The notes below the pieces were generated by a model. It ran no database searches and was not told the origin of the DNA. It was given only the letters and a program-made list of their open reading frames with translations. Positions 15,869 to 24,056 of a DNA stretch of 64,000 nucleotides are shown piece after piece. Location of the stretch: the NCBI GenBank assembly GCA_945873955.1, contig CAMCFA010000004.1:1-64000 (forward strand), written 5' to 3'. How positions within the stretch are numbered: the stretch's first letter is position 1; the number at the start of each line of letters is the position of its first letter. Position numbers and translations under genes: made by a program. The DNA is from an uncultured Clostridia bacterium. Its GTDB lineage: Bacteria; Bacillota; Clostridia; Oscillospirales; Ruminococcaceae.

Positions 15869-16528
15869 ATGAAGAAAAGAAATCTAAGAAACATTGGTGT
15901 CACAATTGGACTGTTTGCATCATTTATATTATGGACAGTCGCAATCACTATTCTTGATGTGCATGCGATAGGACCAAACGATTCCTTGGTGGGATTTGCC
16001 ACTTTTAATGGATTTTTCCATAAGCTCACAGGGGTACATATGGAAATCTATGCTATTACAGACTGGCTGGGACTTATTCCTCTGTGTTTTGCATTAGGTT
16101 TTGCAATTCTTGGATTGGTACAATTGATCCAGAGGAAAAGCTTTTTAAAGGTCGATTACAGTATCCTTGTGCTTGGCGGATTTTATATTCTTGTTATTGC
16201 GTCGTATCTGTTTTTTGAGAAATTTGTCATAAACTACAGACCCGTGCTGATTGAAGGAAACTTAGAAGCCTCCTACCCCTCATCGACGACTTTGCTTGTC
16301 TTATGCATAATGCCAACAGCAATGATGCAGCTTAATACCCGAATCAGAAACAATACGATTAAGAAAGTAATTCTAAGTTTGCTTGCAGTATTTACCGCAT
16401 TTGTGGTGATTGGTAGATTGATTTCAGGTGTTCATTGGTTTACAGACATTATTGGCGGTGTACTATTAAGTTCAGGGTTGGTAATGTTGTATTATTCTGT
16501 AAGCAACCTACTAATCCAAAAGGATTAA
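15869..16528 (+). CDS. PAP2-family membrane phosphatase
   Basis: 219 residues with six hydrophobic segments. PAP2 signature blocks are present: K-x-V-I-N-Y-R-P, then YPSSTT, then GRLISGVHWFTDIIGG, which hold the phosphatase active site on the outer face of the membrane. The second block is PSST rather than PSGH, so the second histidine is replaced by Thr; motif 3 His and Asp are kept. AAAGGATGG precedes the ATG. Likely substrates are undecaprenyl pyrophosphate or other lipid phosphates, which would fit a bacitracin or cell-envelope stress role; this is family inference. It pairs with the XRE-membrane regulator upstream. Confidence 0.8.
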   Translation: MKKRNLRNIGVTIGLFASFILWTVAITILDVHAIGPNDSLVGFATFNGFFHKLTGVHMEIYAITDWLGLIPLCFALGFAILGLVQLIQRKSFLKVDYSILVLGGFYILVIASYLFFEKFVINYRPVLIEGNLEASYPSSTTLLVLCIMPTAMMQLNTRIRNNTIKKVILSLLAVFTAFVVIGRLISGVHWFTDIIGGVLLSSGLVMLYYSVSNLLIQKD

Positions 16529-16658
16529 ATCAACTCTTATTTATTTCACTTACGAGCTTCTCATTTATCGAGCAGTTCACATATTCACATTTAGCCGCAC
16601 CCGACACCGAGCGCGGCTTTGCTTTCATCTAGTAGCAACACCTCCAACTCCAAATCTG

Positions 16659-16797
16659 GAAAAAGAAAATGTGGCGATTTGGCTGAAAGGCGCCCGGATA
16701 GTGGCAGGGTGCTGCAGCAAGCAGTGACCAAATTTTTCTTTTTCAGCCTTGCAAGATAATTCGCCGTACCACTAAAATCAAGGCAGAGCTGAAAAGA
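16659..16797 (+). repeat. Cargo-flanking direct repeat, right copy
   Basis: Counterpart of 14928-15061. The XRE-membrane and PAP2 genes lie between the two copies, and each copy is preceded by a short hairpin (CACCGA/TCGGTG before the left, AGCCGC/GCGGCT before the right). Confidence 0.6.
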
Positions 16798-16826
16798 ATT
16801 ATAAGGAAAATTGAGCCGCTTTTGGT

Positions 16827-16982
16827 GTACAGGCGTACATTCCGCATAACCAAGCGGTTTTATGGGCTTTCCGCTGATGTACGGCAGCGTACCGGTCTTG
16901 TACTCTGTACGCCATTGTACACCCTCTGTACACGCTGATATTGCCGATATGCCGCATTGTAGAGCCAACTGTACACCCGTAC
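16827..16982. repeat. GTAC-word array, candidate replication origin
   Basis: Ten GTAC words start at 16827, 16835, 16879, 16889, 16900, 16907, 16917, 16928, 16971 and 16979. Spacings are 8, 44, 10, 11, 7, 10, 11, 43, 8: nearly mirror-symmetric, with a central group phased on the helical turn. Most sit in TGTACA/CGTACA contexts. The array directly follows the primase-helicase stop. Confidence 0.55.
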
Positions 16983-16989
16983 ACCGAAT

Positions 16990-18387
16990 TTACCTATTAA
17001 GGGAAATTCCCTCAAACCCTCGGACACGCTTTCCGTTTTCGTAGATGTTGTTGGAGTATCTGACGCTGTATTTGTCGGCGTTGGATTTCAGCCAGTTAAT
17101 AAAGGTTTCTCGTTTCAGGGAGGTCAAAGCATTCTCCTCACACCAATCGCAATACACCCTGTGCAGCGTGGTGGAGCTGATAGACGAACTCTCGCTCAAG
17201 ACCGCCGCTTCTGCAAGGAAATCCACGATGTTGCAGTTTTCCGCAACCGCTTCGGCTACATTTTCCTTTGTTTTCTCGCTTACCGTAAAGCGAAAATTGT
17301 TCTTGATAAGCCGCCGCAGACCGTCCAACATCCAACAGAATATATTTTCTTTTTCAGCAATGAATTTATCTGCAAGAAACGGGTCGTCCTTTCGGTCAAC
17401 GGGTTTGGGTTTGGTTGAGAGAATAAGCAAGCGCCGAGCAAAGCCGTCCGACTTATCGTACAAGGCTTTCGGAGAGCCGTTGCCGAAGCACAGAAAGCGG
17501 CAATACACCTGCGCCTGCTGCGATTGCTTTCCCTTTGCTTCAACATCAATCGGTATCTCTGCGGTGATGATGTTCTTGATGTAACCCGTTGATTTAAGGG
17601 CGGTCATCTGCATATCGTCATCGTTCATCATCAGCTTGTTAATGAGGTTATAGCGGAAGAACTTGTCGTCCTCCACACGCTGAAAGTTGCCCGACAGCAT
17701 AGCCGAGCCGAATATCGCATTCATAGCAACGCCGATACGGCTCTTGCCCTCGCCGCCGTTGCCGATGATGAATAGGGCGGTCTGTGCCCTTGTGGACGGG
17801 ATAAGGCAGTAGCCGAGGTACTCTTGCAGCGTTAATATATCTTCCAAATCAAGCAGTTGTAAAAGAAATGTCTGGAAGTGTTCGGGATAGTACCTATGTT
17901 CCCAGATTTCGGGGTCATAGCTGATGTTGAGCCGATTTACGCAGAATTTCTTTTCGGGTATGAAAGTGGGCGGCTCGCCATAACCGCCGTCCACCTTTAC
18001 AACGCCGTTCAGGACGTGGATTTCACTCTCGCTCGGCTTAATGGGAGCGCTGTGGCAAAACAGCTTCAGCGCTTCAAGCAGCGACTTTGACCGCTTGGCA
18101 ATCCCTGTTGTAATGCCGTTCTGAATAAGCATTTCGGAGATTTCAGCGGCGATTTTATCTTGGCTCTCCGCTCCGTCAACCGAATAGAAAATGCCGTCAA
18201 TGCACTTTAGCTCACGGCTTTGACAGAAGCTCTCGCAGAAAAGCGGCTCGTTTATTTTCTTTTCGTCCGATAACCACTTGATTTCGAGCGGCGGTTGTGG
18301 TATAATAATGTTGTTAAGACTTTGAGAGGACTGCCCCTCATCTGCGCCAACAGATGAAATAGGGGCGGTCTTTTCGTTTTCAGTCAT
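16990..18387 (-). CDS. P4/D5-type primase-helicase (SF3)
   Basis: 465 residues. Residues about 85-165 resemble the D5 N-terminal region; the C-terminal half is an SF3 helicase with Walker A GNGGEGKS, Walker B-like LMMNDDDM, and the arginine-finger region GFARRLLIL. A C-terminal winged helix follows. Such proteins start replication of P4-like phages and of many integrated elements. ATG 18387 is favoured (GGAG 6 bases upstream) over GTG 18399, giving an 8-base ATGACTGA overlap with the preceding small gene, so the two are co-translated. The GTAC array lies just after the stop. Confidence 0.85.
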   Translation of the reverse strand: MTENEKTAPISSVGADEGQSSQSLNNIIIPQPPLEIKWLSDEKKINEPLFCESFCQSRELKCIDGIFYSVDGAESQDKIAAEISEMLIQNGITTGIAKRSKSLLEALKLFCHSAPIKPSESEIHVLNGVVKVDGGYGEPPTFIPEKKFCVNRLNISYDPEIWEHRYYPEHFQTFLLQLLDLEDILTLQEYLGYCLIPSTRAQTALFIIGNGGEGKSRIGVAMNAIFGSAMLSGNFQRVEDDKFFRYNLINKLMMNDDDMQMTALKSTGYIKNIITAEIPIDVEAKGKQSQQAQVYCRFLCFGNGSPKALYDKSDGFARRLLILSTKPKPVDRKDDPFLADKFIAEKENIFCWMLDGLRRLIKNNFRFTVSEKTKENVAEAVAENCNIVDFLAEAAVLSESSSISSTTLHRVYCDWCEENALTSLKRETFINWLKSNADKYSVRYSNNIYENGKRVRGFEGISLNR

Positions 18388-18589
18388 TGTTTTCTCCACC
18401 TCCGACTGCGTTTATGTCGAAGCCGTAATACTTCTTCTCCATATAGGCTATGGGGAGCTTGCCTGCGATTGTGATGAAGCCCTGCGCCTTTAGCTCCTGA
18501 TTACAGCTTCGGATAATCTCGTAAGCCTTGCCACGGCTTATACCCATTATCGTCTGTAACTCCTCTGCTGTTATGTATTGCTTTTGCAT
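18380..18589 (-). CDS. Excisionase/AlpA-like small HTH protein
   Basis: 69 residues: YITAEELQTIMGISRGKAYEIIR is a winged-helix/AlpA-type HTH, followed by a basic tail. ATG 18589 follows AGAGAGGTG with 9-base spacing. It is first in a two-gene minus-strand operon with the primase-helicase and divergent from the XRE repressor, so it probably serves as excisionase or replication regulator. Analogous to 8981-9184 in element 1. Confidence 0.65.
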   Translation of the reverse strand: MQKQYITAEELQTIMGISRGKAYEIIRSCNQELKAQGFITIAGKLPIAYMEKKYYGFDINAVGGGENND

Positions 18590-18613
18590 ATTTAACACCT
18601 CTCTTTCTATTTA

Positions 18614-18648
18614 TACGCATTTATAGTGCGTATTATCATTATAATACG
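18614..18648. promoter_or_regulatory. Operator dyads in the divergent control region
   Basis: TACGCA (18614-18619)/TGCGTA (18627-18632) and CGTATTAT (18629-18636)/ATAATACG (18641-18648). The second overlaps the minus-strand -10. A related CGCATTTAT word lies at 18713-18721 between the boxes of the plus-strand promoter. Likely sites for the XRE repressor at 18754. Confidence 0.6.
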
Positions 18649-18666
18649 TTTAATCTCATTTGTCAA
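18638..18666 (-). promoter_or_regulatory. Promoter of the excisionase/primase operon
   Basis: On the minus strand TTGACA (18666-18661), 17-base spacer, TATAAT (18643-18638). Confidence 0.8.
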
Positions 18667-18705
18667 TATGTTTTTGGAAATAATAAAAATATTTTCGATA
18701 TGTAC

Positions 18706-18734
18706 TTGAAATTCGCATTTATTTGTGCTATAAT
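18706..18734 (+). promoter_or_regulatory. Promoter of the XRE repressor/integrase operon
   Basis: TTGAAA (18706-18711), 17-base spacer, TATAAT (18729-18734), with an extended -10 TG at 18726-18727. Confidence 0.8.
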
Positions 18735-18753
18735 ATGGACGAGGTGATACAAA

Positions 18754-19353
18754 ATGGACGATAGAGATATCCAAATCGGACAGCGGATAAGAAAATTCAG
18801 AAAGGACAAGGGCTTAAATCAAAGCGAGCTTGCCGAGAAAATCGGAAAGTCGCTGCGTACCGTTCAGAAATACGAGAAAGGCGAGATTGAGGTTGCCGTA
18901 TCGGTAATAAGCGATATTGCTGCGGTACTCGGCATTTCCTCGTCCGATATACTCGGCTATAAATCGGGCATAGAGCATATCGGCAGCCTTTCGGATATAA
19001 TGAGCTTCCTCTTTATGTTGGAGAATGTTCGGGACGTTGATTTCAAGGTAAATGTCAAAAAGCCGTCGCAGGGCGGTCAATGGGAATGCTCTATATCCTT
19101 TGACGGACAGCAGAACGCAAAGTACAACGCAGACCTGTGCCTGTTCTTGGAGAGATGGGCAGAGGAACGAGAGAAATTCCGCACCTATTTCTCTTCACTG
19201 GAGGACTATTCTCGTTGGAAAGCGGAAACTCTTGCGTACTACTCGCAATCCGAGGTTGAAATATCAGAACCCACCGAGCTTGACTTTGAAACAAGGCTGA
19301 AAAAAAGAAAGGAGTATATGGAAGCAGAACTGAAAAAGAAGAAGGACGACTGA
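18754..19353 (+). CDS. XRE-family repressor of element 2
   Basis: 199 residues. HTH at 8-65 (IRKFRKDKGLNQSELAEKIG, then SLRTVQKYEKGE). The C-terminal part has no recognised protease or ligand domain and ends in a charged coil rich in Lys/Glu. GAGGTGA precedes the ATG by 6 bases. It is divergent from the excisionase/primase operon and 15 bases before the integrase gene, in the position of a CI-like master repressor. Operator dyads lie in the shared promoter region, so it likely represses the other operon and itself. Confidence 0.8.
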   Translation: MDDRDIQIGQRIRKFRKDKGLNQSELAEKIGKSLRTVQKYEKGEIEVAVSVISDIAAVLGISSSDILGYKSGIEHIGSLSDIMSFLFMLENVRDVDFKVNVKKPSQGGQWECSISFDGQQNAKYNADLCLFLERWAEEREKFRTYFSSLEDYSRWKAETLAYYSQSEVEISEPTELDFETRLKKRKEYMEAELKKKKDD

Positions 19354-19368
19354 TGAAAGGAGCAGCTT

Positions 19369-20442
19369 ATGTCGGTTACTAAAGACAGCAAAACGGGCAA
19401 GTGGATGTCCCAGCTTCGTGTGACGGACTGGACGGGAAATGTAATCCACAAGAAGAAAAGGGGCTTTGATACCAAGCGTGAGGCTCTCGAATGGGAACAC
19501 GAATTCATTATGCAGGCAAGCGGCAGCATAGGAATGACCTTTGCGGACTTTATCAAGCTCTATTTTGATGATATGGAAAAGCGGCTCAAGCCCTCAACGG
19601 TGGCTAATAAGCGGTGGCTGATTGACTTGAAGATAACCCCGTATTTTGAGAAGAAAGCTCTGAACGAGATAAAGCCTACCGATATAAGACGGTGGCAGAA
19701 CAAGCTCAAAAGCTACCGTGACGAAAAGGGCGTGCCTTATTCCGAAACCTATCTGAAATCAATCAACAACCAGCTTACCGCTATTTTTAACTATGCAGTG
19801 AAGTATTATGGGCTAAAAGAAAATCCCTGCCATAAAGCAGGGAGTATGGGTAAAAAGAACGCCGAGGAAATGCAGTTCTGGACAAAGGACGAGTTCAGCC
19901 TGTTTATCGACAGCAAATACTTTGATAACAAGCCCGAAAGCAGAACGGTGTTTATGACATTGTACTATACGGGTATGCGAGAGGGAGAGCTGCTTGCGCT
20001 CTCGCCCACCGATATCGACCTTGAAAAGAAAGAGATACGGATTAACAAGAGCTATCAGCGGCTTAAAAAGAAGGACGTTATCACCACTCCCAAAACGCCA
20101 AAGAGCGTTCGCACCATTACAATCCCCGACAAGCTCTGCGATTGCCTACGGGAGTATATGGAGAAATGCTATGGGCTGAAACCGAACGACAGGCTTTTCC
20201 CTTACACAAAGAGCTTCCTGTACCACGAAATTGAAAAGGGCAGTAAGGCGGCGGGAGTGAAGAGAATACGAGTACACGATATTCGGCATAGCCACGCCTC
20301 GTTACTTATCGAAATGGGTTTCTCACCGCTTTTGATAGCCGAAAGGCTCGGTCACGAAAAAGTTCAGACAACTTTGGATACTTACAGTCACCTGTATCCG
20401 AACAAACAAGCAGAGGTAGCCAAAAAGCTTGACGACATCTGA
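19369..20442 (+). CDS. int: Tyrosine integrase of element 2
   Basis: 357 residues from ATG 19369 (AAAGGAG at 19356-19362). Domains: Arm-DNA-binding (1-50), SAM-like core-binding (57-150) and catalytic domain with R204, H303-x-x-R306, H329 and nucleophile Y339. It ends 115 bases from the guaA attachment core, as is usual for integrases that use this site. Close in sequence to the element 1 integrase, but their candidate arm sites differ (TGTAGCCA here, AGTGTTGCCA there). Confidence 0.92.
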   Translation: MSVTKDSKTGKWMSQLRVTDWTGNVIHKKKRGFDTKREALEWEHEFIMQASGSIGMTFADFIKLYFDDMEKRLKPSTVANKRWLIDLKITPYFEKKALNEIKPTDIRRWQNKLKSYRDEKGVPYSETYLKSINNQLTAIFNYAVKYYGLKENPCHKAGSMGKKNAEEMQFWTKDEFSLFIDSKYFDNKPESRTVFMTLYYTGMREGELLALSPTDIDLEKKEIRINKSYQRLKKKDVITTPKTPKSVRTITIPDKLCDCLREYMEKCYGLKPNDRLFPYTKSFLYHEIEKGSKAAGVKRIRVHDIRHSHASLLIEMGFSPLLIAERLGHEKVQTTLDTYSHLYPNKQAEVAKKLDDI

Positions 20443-20455
20443 TAATCAAGCGTGT

Positions 20456-20497
20456 TGGCTACAAAAAAATCGTTCAAATGTAGCCATTTTGTAGCCA
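20456..20497 (+). promoter_or_regulatory. Arm-type integrase sites, right end of element 2
   Basis: TGTAGCCA at 20479-20486 and 20490-20497 (11-base pitch), plus an inverted copy TGGCTACA at 20456-20463. Confidence 0.65.
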
Positions 20498-20511
20498 ATA
20501 GCAAAATAAAA

Positions 20512-20546
20512 CCCCGAAAATCCGCATAACGAAGGGATTTTCGGGG
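20512..20546. terminator. Bidirectional terminator between integrase and guaA
   Basis: CCCCGAAAATCC (20512-20523) pairs with GGATTTTCGGGG (20535-20546); A/T-rich tracts lie on both sides, serving the integrase on plus and guaA on minus. Confidence 0.85.
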
Positions 20547-20555
20547 TAAAAATTT

Positions 20556-22097
20556 TTATTCCCACTCAATAGTAGCCGGCGGCTTTGACGTAATATCATA
20601 AACGATCCTATTGATATTCTTGACCTCGTTTACGATCCTCACAGAAACCTTTTCCAGCACATCGTAGGGTATCCGTGAGAAGTCCGCGGTCATGAAGTCG
20701 CTTGTGGAAACTCCGCGGAGCGCCAGCGTGTAGTCGTAGGTCCTGCCGTCGCCCATAACGCCCACGGAGCGCATACTAGTCAGCACGGCAAAATACTGAT
20801 TTATGCTGCGGTCAAGACCGGCGTTTGCGATTTCCTCGCGGAAGATAGCGTCGGCGTCCTGTAAAGTTGCGACCTTCTCCGGGGTGATGTCGCCTATGAT
20901 ACGGATCGCGAGTCCCGGACCGGGGAACGGCTGACGCCAAACCAGCTTCTCGTCCAGTCCAAGCGTAGTTCCCAGCGCACGGACTTCGTCCTTAAACAGC
21001 AGACGCAGCGGCTCAATGATCTCCTTGAAATCAACATAGTCGGGAAGCCCACCCACGTTGTGGTGGCTCTTGATGACTGCCGCATCGCCAAGCCCGGATT
21101 CGATGACGTCGGGGTAAATAGTACCCTGTACGAGATAATCAACCTTGCCAATCTTCTTTGCTTCTTCTTCAAATACACGGATAAATTCCTCGCCGATTAT
21201 CTTGCGTTTTGACTCCGGCTCGGTGACCCCAGCCAGCTTGCCGAGGAATCTTTCTCCGGCGTTCACGCGGACGAAATTAACGCCGCTGTCAGCGAAAGCA
21301 GCCTCTACCTCGTCGCCCTCGTTCTTTCTCATCAGACCGTGGTCAACGAAAATACAGGTGAGCTGACTGCCGATAGCCTTCGCCAGCAGCTTGCAGGCAA
21401 CAGAGCTGTCAACGCCGCCGGAAAGCGCCAGCAGCGCTTTACCATCGCCGACCTTCTCGCGGATATCCCGGATCGCAGTTTCAGCGTAGCTCTCCATTGT
21501 CCAGTCGCCGCGGCAGCCGCATATTTTAGTGAGGAAGTTACCCAGCATATCAAAGCCCTGAACGGTGTGATTTACTTCAGGGTGGAACTGAACTCCATAC
21601 AGCTTTCTTTCCTCATCAGCCATTGCGCCATAGGGACATTTTACGCTGTGACCAATTGACTTGAAGCCATCGGGAACTTTCGAAATGTAGTCGTTGTGGC
21701 TCATCCATACGATGGTGTTTTTATCCAGACCATCAAAAAGGGGAGATGATGTATCTATCTCACATTCTGTTTTGCCGTACTCTGAAAGAGAGGCGTCATG
21801 AGCAGGCTCAATTACTCCGCCTAATGCGTAAACCAAAAACTGAGCGCCATAGCATATACCCAGTACAGGAATACCAAGTTCCAGGATCTCCTTGTCCATT
21901 CTTGGAGATTCGTCAAGATAAACGCTGTTAGGACCTCCGGTGAAGATTATCCCCTTAGGGTTCATTGCCTTGATTTCTTCTATCGGGGTCTTGTAGGACT
22001 TGACCTCGCAGTAAATTTTGTGTTCTCTGACGCGGCGGGCGATAAGCTGATTGTACTGACCGCCGAAGTCCAGAACCAGAACTAACTCGTGGGACAT
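20556..22097 (-). CDS. guaA: GMP synthase (glutamine-hydrolysing)
   Basis: 513 residues, normal length. An N-terminal class I glutamine amidotransferase domain has nucleophile C82 (GICYGAQ) with downstream QFHPE; the ATP-pyrophosphatase domain has SGGVDSS, and the dimerization domain ends in TIEWE. It converts XMP to GMP with glutamine and ATP in the cytoplasm. CGGAGGT precedes the ATG. It is the last gene of the minus-strand purine operon, 19 bases after the AICAR transformylase gene. Its 3' end is the integration site of the tandem mobile elements. Confidence 0.98.
   Translation of the reverse strand: MSHELVLVLDFGGQYNQLIARRVREHKIYCEVKSYKTPIEEIKAMNPKGIIFTGGPNSVYLDESPRMDKEILELGIPVLGICYGAQFLVYALGGVIEPAHDASLSEYGKTECEIDTSSPLFDGLDKNTIVWMSHNDYISKVPDGFKSIGHSVKCPYGAMADEERKLYGVQFHPEVNHTVQGFDMLGNFLTKICGCRGDWTMESYAETAIRDIREKVGDGKALLALSGGVDSSVACKLLAKAIGSQLTCIFVDHGLMRKNEGDEVEAAFADSGVNFVRVNAGERFLGKLAGVTEPESKRKIIGEEFIRVFEEEAKKIGKVDYLVQGTIYPDVIESGLGDAAVIKSHHNVGGLPDYVDFKEIIEPLRLLFKDEVRALGTTLGLDEKLVWRQPFPGPGLAIRIIGDITPEKVATLQDADAIFREEIANAGLDRSINQYFAVLTSMRSVGVMGDGRTYDYTLALRGVSTSDFMTADFSRIPYDVLEKVSVRIVNEVKNINRIVYDITSKPPATIEWE
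20558..20567. other. Attachment site in the 3' end of guaA
   Basis: ATTCCCACTC, the complement of the guaA codons for the C-terminal Glu-Trp-Glu region. The coding end is regenerated intact, so guaA stays functional. Confidence 0.7.
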
Positions 22098-22116
22098 TAT
22101 ATACCTCCGAAATAAA

Positions 22117-23295
22117 TTAATGGTGGAACAAACGAATTCCGGTGAACGCCATGGTTATGCCGTACTTGTTGCATACCTCAATAACGTTGTCGTCACGAAT
22201 AGAACCACCGGGCTGCGCAATGTACTGAACGCCGCTGCGGTGCGCTCTCTCAATGTTGTCACCGAACGGGAAGAACGCGTCCGAACCGAGGGAAACGCCC
22301 TTCATAGTGTCGAGCCATGCACGCTTTTCCTCACGGGTGAATACCGCAGGCTTAACCTTGAAGAACTTCTGCCATTCGCCCTCTGCAAGCACGTCCATGT
22401 AGTCGTCGCCGATGTAGAGGTCGATAGTATTGTCGCGATCTGCGCGGCGGATATCGTCAACGAACTGGAGGTTCATTACCTGCGGCGACTGGCGGAGATA
22501 CCAGTTGTCCGCCTTTGTTCCGGCAAGACGTGTGCAGTGGATACGGGACTGCTGACCTGCGCCGATACCGATAGCCTGACCTCCGCACGCATAAGCTACG
22601 GAGTTGGACTGGGTGTATTTCAGCGTGATGAGCGCGATAGCAAGGTCGTGCTTTGCGCTTTCCGGCAGATCCTTTGCTTCGGTGGGAATATTCGCGAACA
22701 GTTCATCGTTGATCACCAGCTCGTTGCGTCCCTGCTCAAAGGTGATTCCGTACACCTGCTTGCGCTCGATAGGCTCGGGAACGTAGTCGGGGTCTATCTT
22801 GATAATGTTGTAGGTACCCTTTCTCTTTGATTTGAGTATCTCCAGCGCCTCCGGCTCATAACCGGGAGCGATAACGCCGTCGGAAACCTCTCTCTGAATA
22901 ATTCTTGCGGTGGAAACGTCGCACACATCAGACAGCGCGATAAAATCGCCGTAGCTGCTCATGCGGTCAGCGCCGCGCGCTCTTGCGTAAGCGCAGGCGA
23001 GGGGTGATAGCTCACCGAGGTCATCTACCCAGTAAATCTTCGCGAGAGTATCGGTCAGCGGAAGTCCGATAGCAGCGCCCGCCGGGGAAACGTGCTTGAA
23101 GCTGGTCGCAGCAGGGTAGCCGGTCGCCGCTTTCAGCTCCTTGACAAGCTGCCAGCCGTTGAACGCGTCCATAAAGTTGATGTAGCCGGGTCTGCCGTTC
23201 AGCACCTCGATAGGGAGGTCTGCGCCGTTCGCCATGAATATGCGGGAAGGCTTCTGGTTGGGGTTGCAGCCGTATTTGAGTTCCAGTTCGTTCAT
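22117..23295 (-). CDS. Stand-alone AICAR transformylase (PurH C-terminal half)
   Basis: 392 residues corresponding only to the formyltransferase part of PurH ([47 protein letters not shown]); the N-terminal IMP cyclohydrolase domain is missing. It transfers formyl from 10-formyl-THF to AICAR, giving FAICAR. ATG 23295 is better spaced from AAGGAG than the ATG at 23301. The missing cyclization step is supplied by the PurO-type gene 14 bases upstream. Split forms of this kind are known in some Firmicutes. Confidence 0.92.
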   Translation of the reverse strand: MNELELKYGCNPNQKPSRIFMANGADLPIEVLNGRPGYINFMDAFNGWQLVKELKAATGYPAATSFKHVSPAGAAIGLPLTDTLAKIYWVDDLGELSPLACAYARARGADRMSSYGDFIALSDVCDVSTARIIQREVSDGVIAPGYEPEALEILKSKRKGTYNIIKIDPDYVPEPIERKQVYGITFEQGRNELVINDELFANIPTEAKDLPESAKHDLAIALITLKYTQSNSVAYACGGQAIGIGAGQQSRIHCTRLAGTKADNWYLRQSPQVMNLQFVDDIRRADRDNTIDLYIGDDYMDVLAEGEWQKFFKVKPAVFTREEKRAWLDTMKGVSLGSDAFFPFGDNIERAHRSGVQYIAQPGGSIRDDNVIEVCNKYGITMAFTGIRLFHH

Positions 23296-23309
23296 GATCA
23301 TATCTCCTT

Positions 23310-24050
23310 TTATACGTTTTTATTAACTATTCTGCTTTCATACTTTCCGGTTTCAATGTCGATATATCTTACGAACAGGGAAACCTTGTTGTCGGCGTTG
23401 AGATTAGTCCAGAGGAATTCGGTGAGCTTGTCGATATCCATATCGGGAATGATAACGTTCTTCGGCTCGCCCTCAAAGCTGGGGAGTCTGCGAACGCCGT
23501 CCTGCTCGATCTCGTCGCCGGCGTAGGTGTGGATAAAGCTCCCCTTGCCGGAAAGTGGATCGCTGTAAGCGTAGGTATATCTGCGGCAGGAAGAGCCGTC
23601 GCCGTCCGCAGACTTCAGAATGGACATAGCGTAATTCATGCTGCCGTTTTCAAGGTGGATTATGCCAGAAATACGGGGGGTGTAGTTGGGCTTGTCGTCC
23701 TCAAACTCACGGGTGCGTAGCGACTGTTCGAATGTCATCTGCTTGTCCATAAGCTCGTAGATAGTGTCGGTCTGGTCGCCGTTGGTGACTATCGTCTTGT
23801 TGCCAAGGACTCTCACCGGAGCGTAAATAATGAGGTGCGGGTCTACCATTTTGGAGGGGTCGAACGCCTGAGTTCTGATACCCTCGCCGTCCTCAATAAA
23901 CACGCGGTTGCGGCTGTTTTCGCTTCTGCCCATGATGAAATAAGCGGTGACAGCCTTCTTGCCGTCGGCAGATCTGCCGACGATTATTCCTCTGCCGTGG
24001 TAGGCAAGTGAATTTAGTTCCTTGTCAAGCTCAATGTAGTTCATATTCAT
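23310..24050 (-). CDS. purO: IMP cyclohydrolase, PurO (archaeal-type) family
   Basis: 246 residues matching the PurO family (LAYHGRGIIVGRS, MGRSENSRNR, THTYAGDE-like block), unrelated to the PurH cyclohydrolase domain. It closes FAICAR to IMP, the last step of purine synthesis. It lies immediately before the stand-alone transformylase gene, so the two genes together replace bifunctional PurH. Two in-frame ATGs (24050 and 24044) compete; I keep the first. Function rests on family recognition and context. Confidence 0.85.
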   Translation of the reverse strand: MNMNYIELDKELNSLAYHGRGIIVGRSADGKKAVTAYFIMGRSENSRNRVFIEDGEGIRTQAFDPSKMVDPHLIIYAPVRVLGNKTIVTNGDQTDTIYELMDKQMTFEQSLRTREFEDDKPNYTPRISGIIHLENGSMNYAMSILKSADGDGSSCRRYTYAYSDPLSGKGSFIHTYAGDEIEQDGVRRLPSFEGEPKNVIIPDMDIDKLTEFLWTNLNADNKVSLFVRYIDIETGKYESRIVNKNV

Positions 24051-24056
24051 TTCCTT

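Larger units (their letters stand above)
13157..20567. mobile_element. Integrative mobilizable element 2 at guaA 3' end
   Basis: About 7.4 kb bounded by ATTCCCACTC repeats at 13157 and 20558. TGTAGCCA arm-type repeats occur just inside both ends (13270-13288 and 20456-20497), each followed by a CCCCGAAAA hairpin. Contents: MobV relaxase with candidate oriT, XRE-membrane plus PAP2 cargo, primase-helicase, excisionase-like gene, XRE repressor and integrase. No mating-channel genes. Being adjacent to intact guaA it most likely arrived after element 1. Confidence 0.75.

Noticed and set aside
16591-16968. Minus-strand ORF over the right cargo repeat and GTAC array
   Set aside because: The peptide is low in order and Cys/Leu-rich, has no ribosome site and crosses a non-coding repeat shared with 14928-15061.
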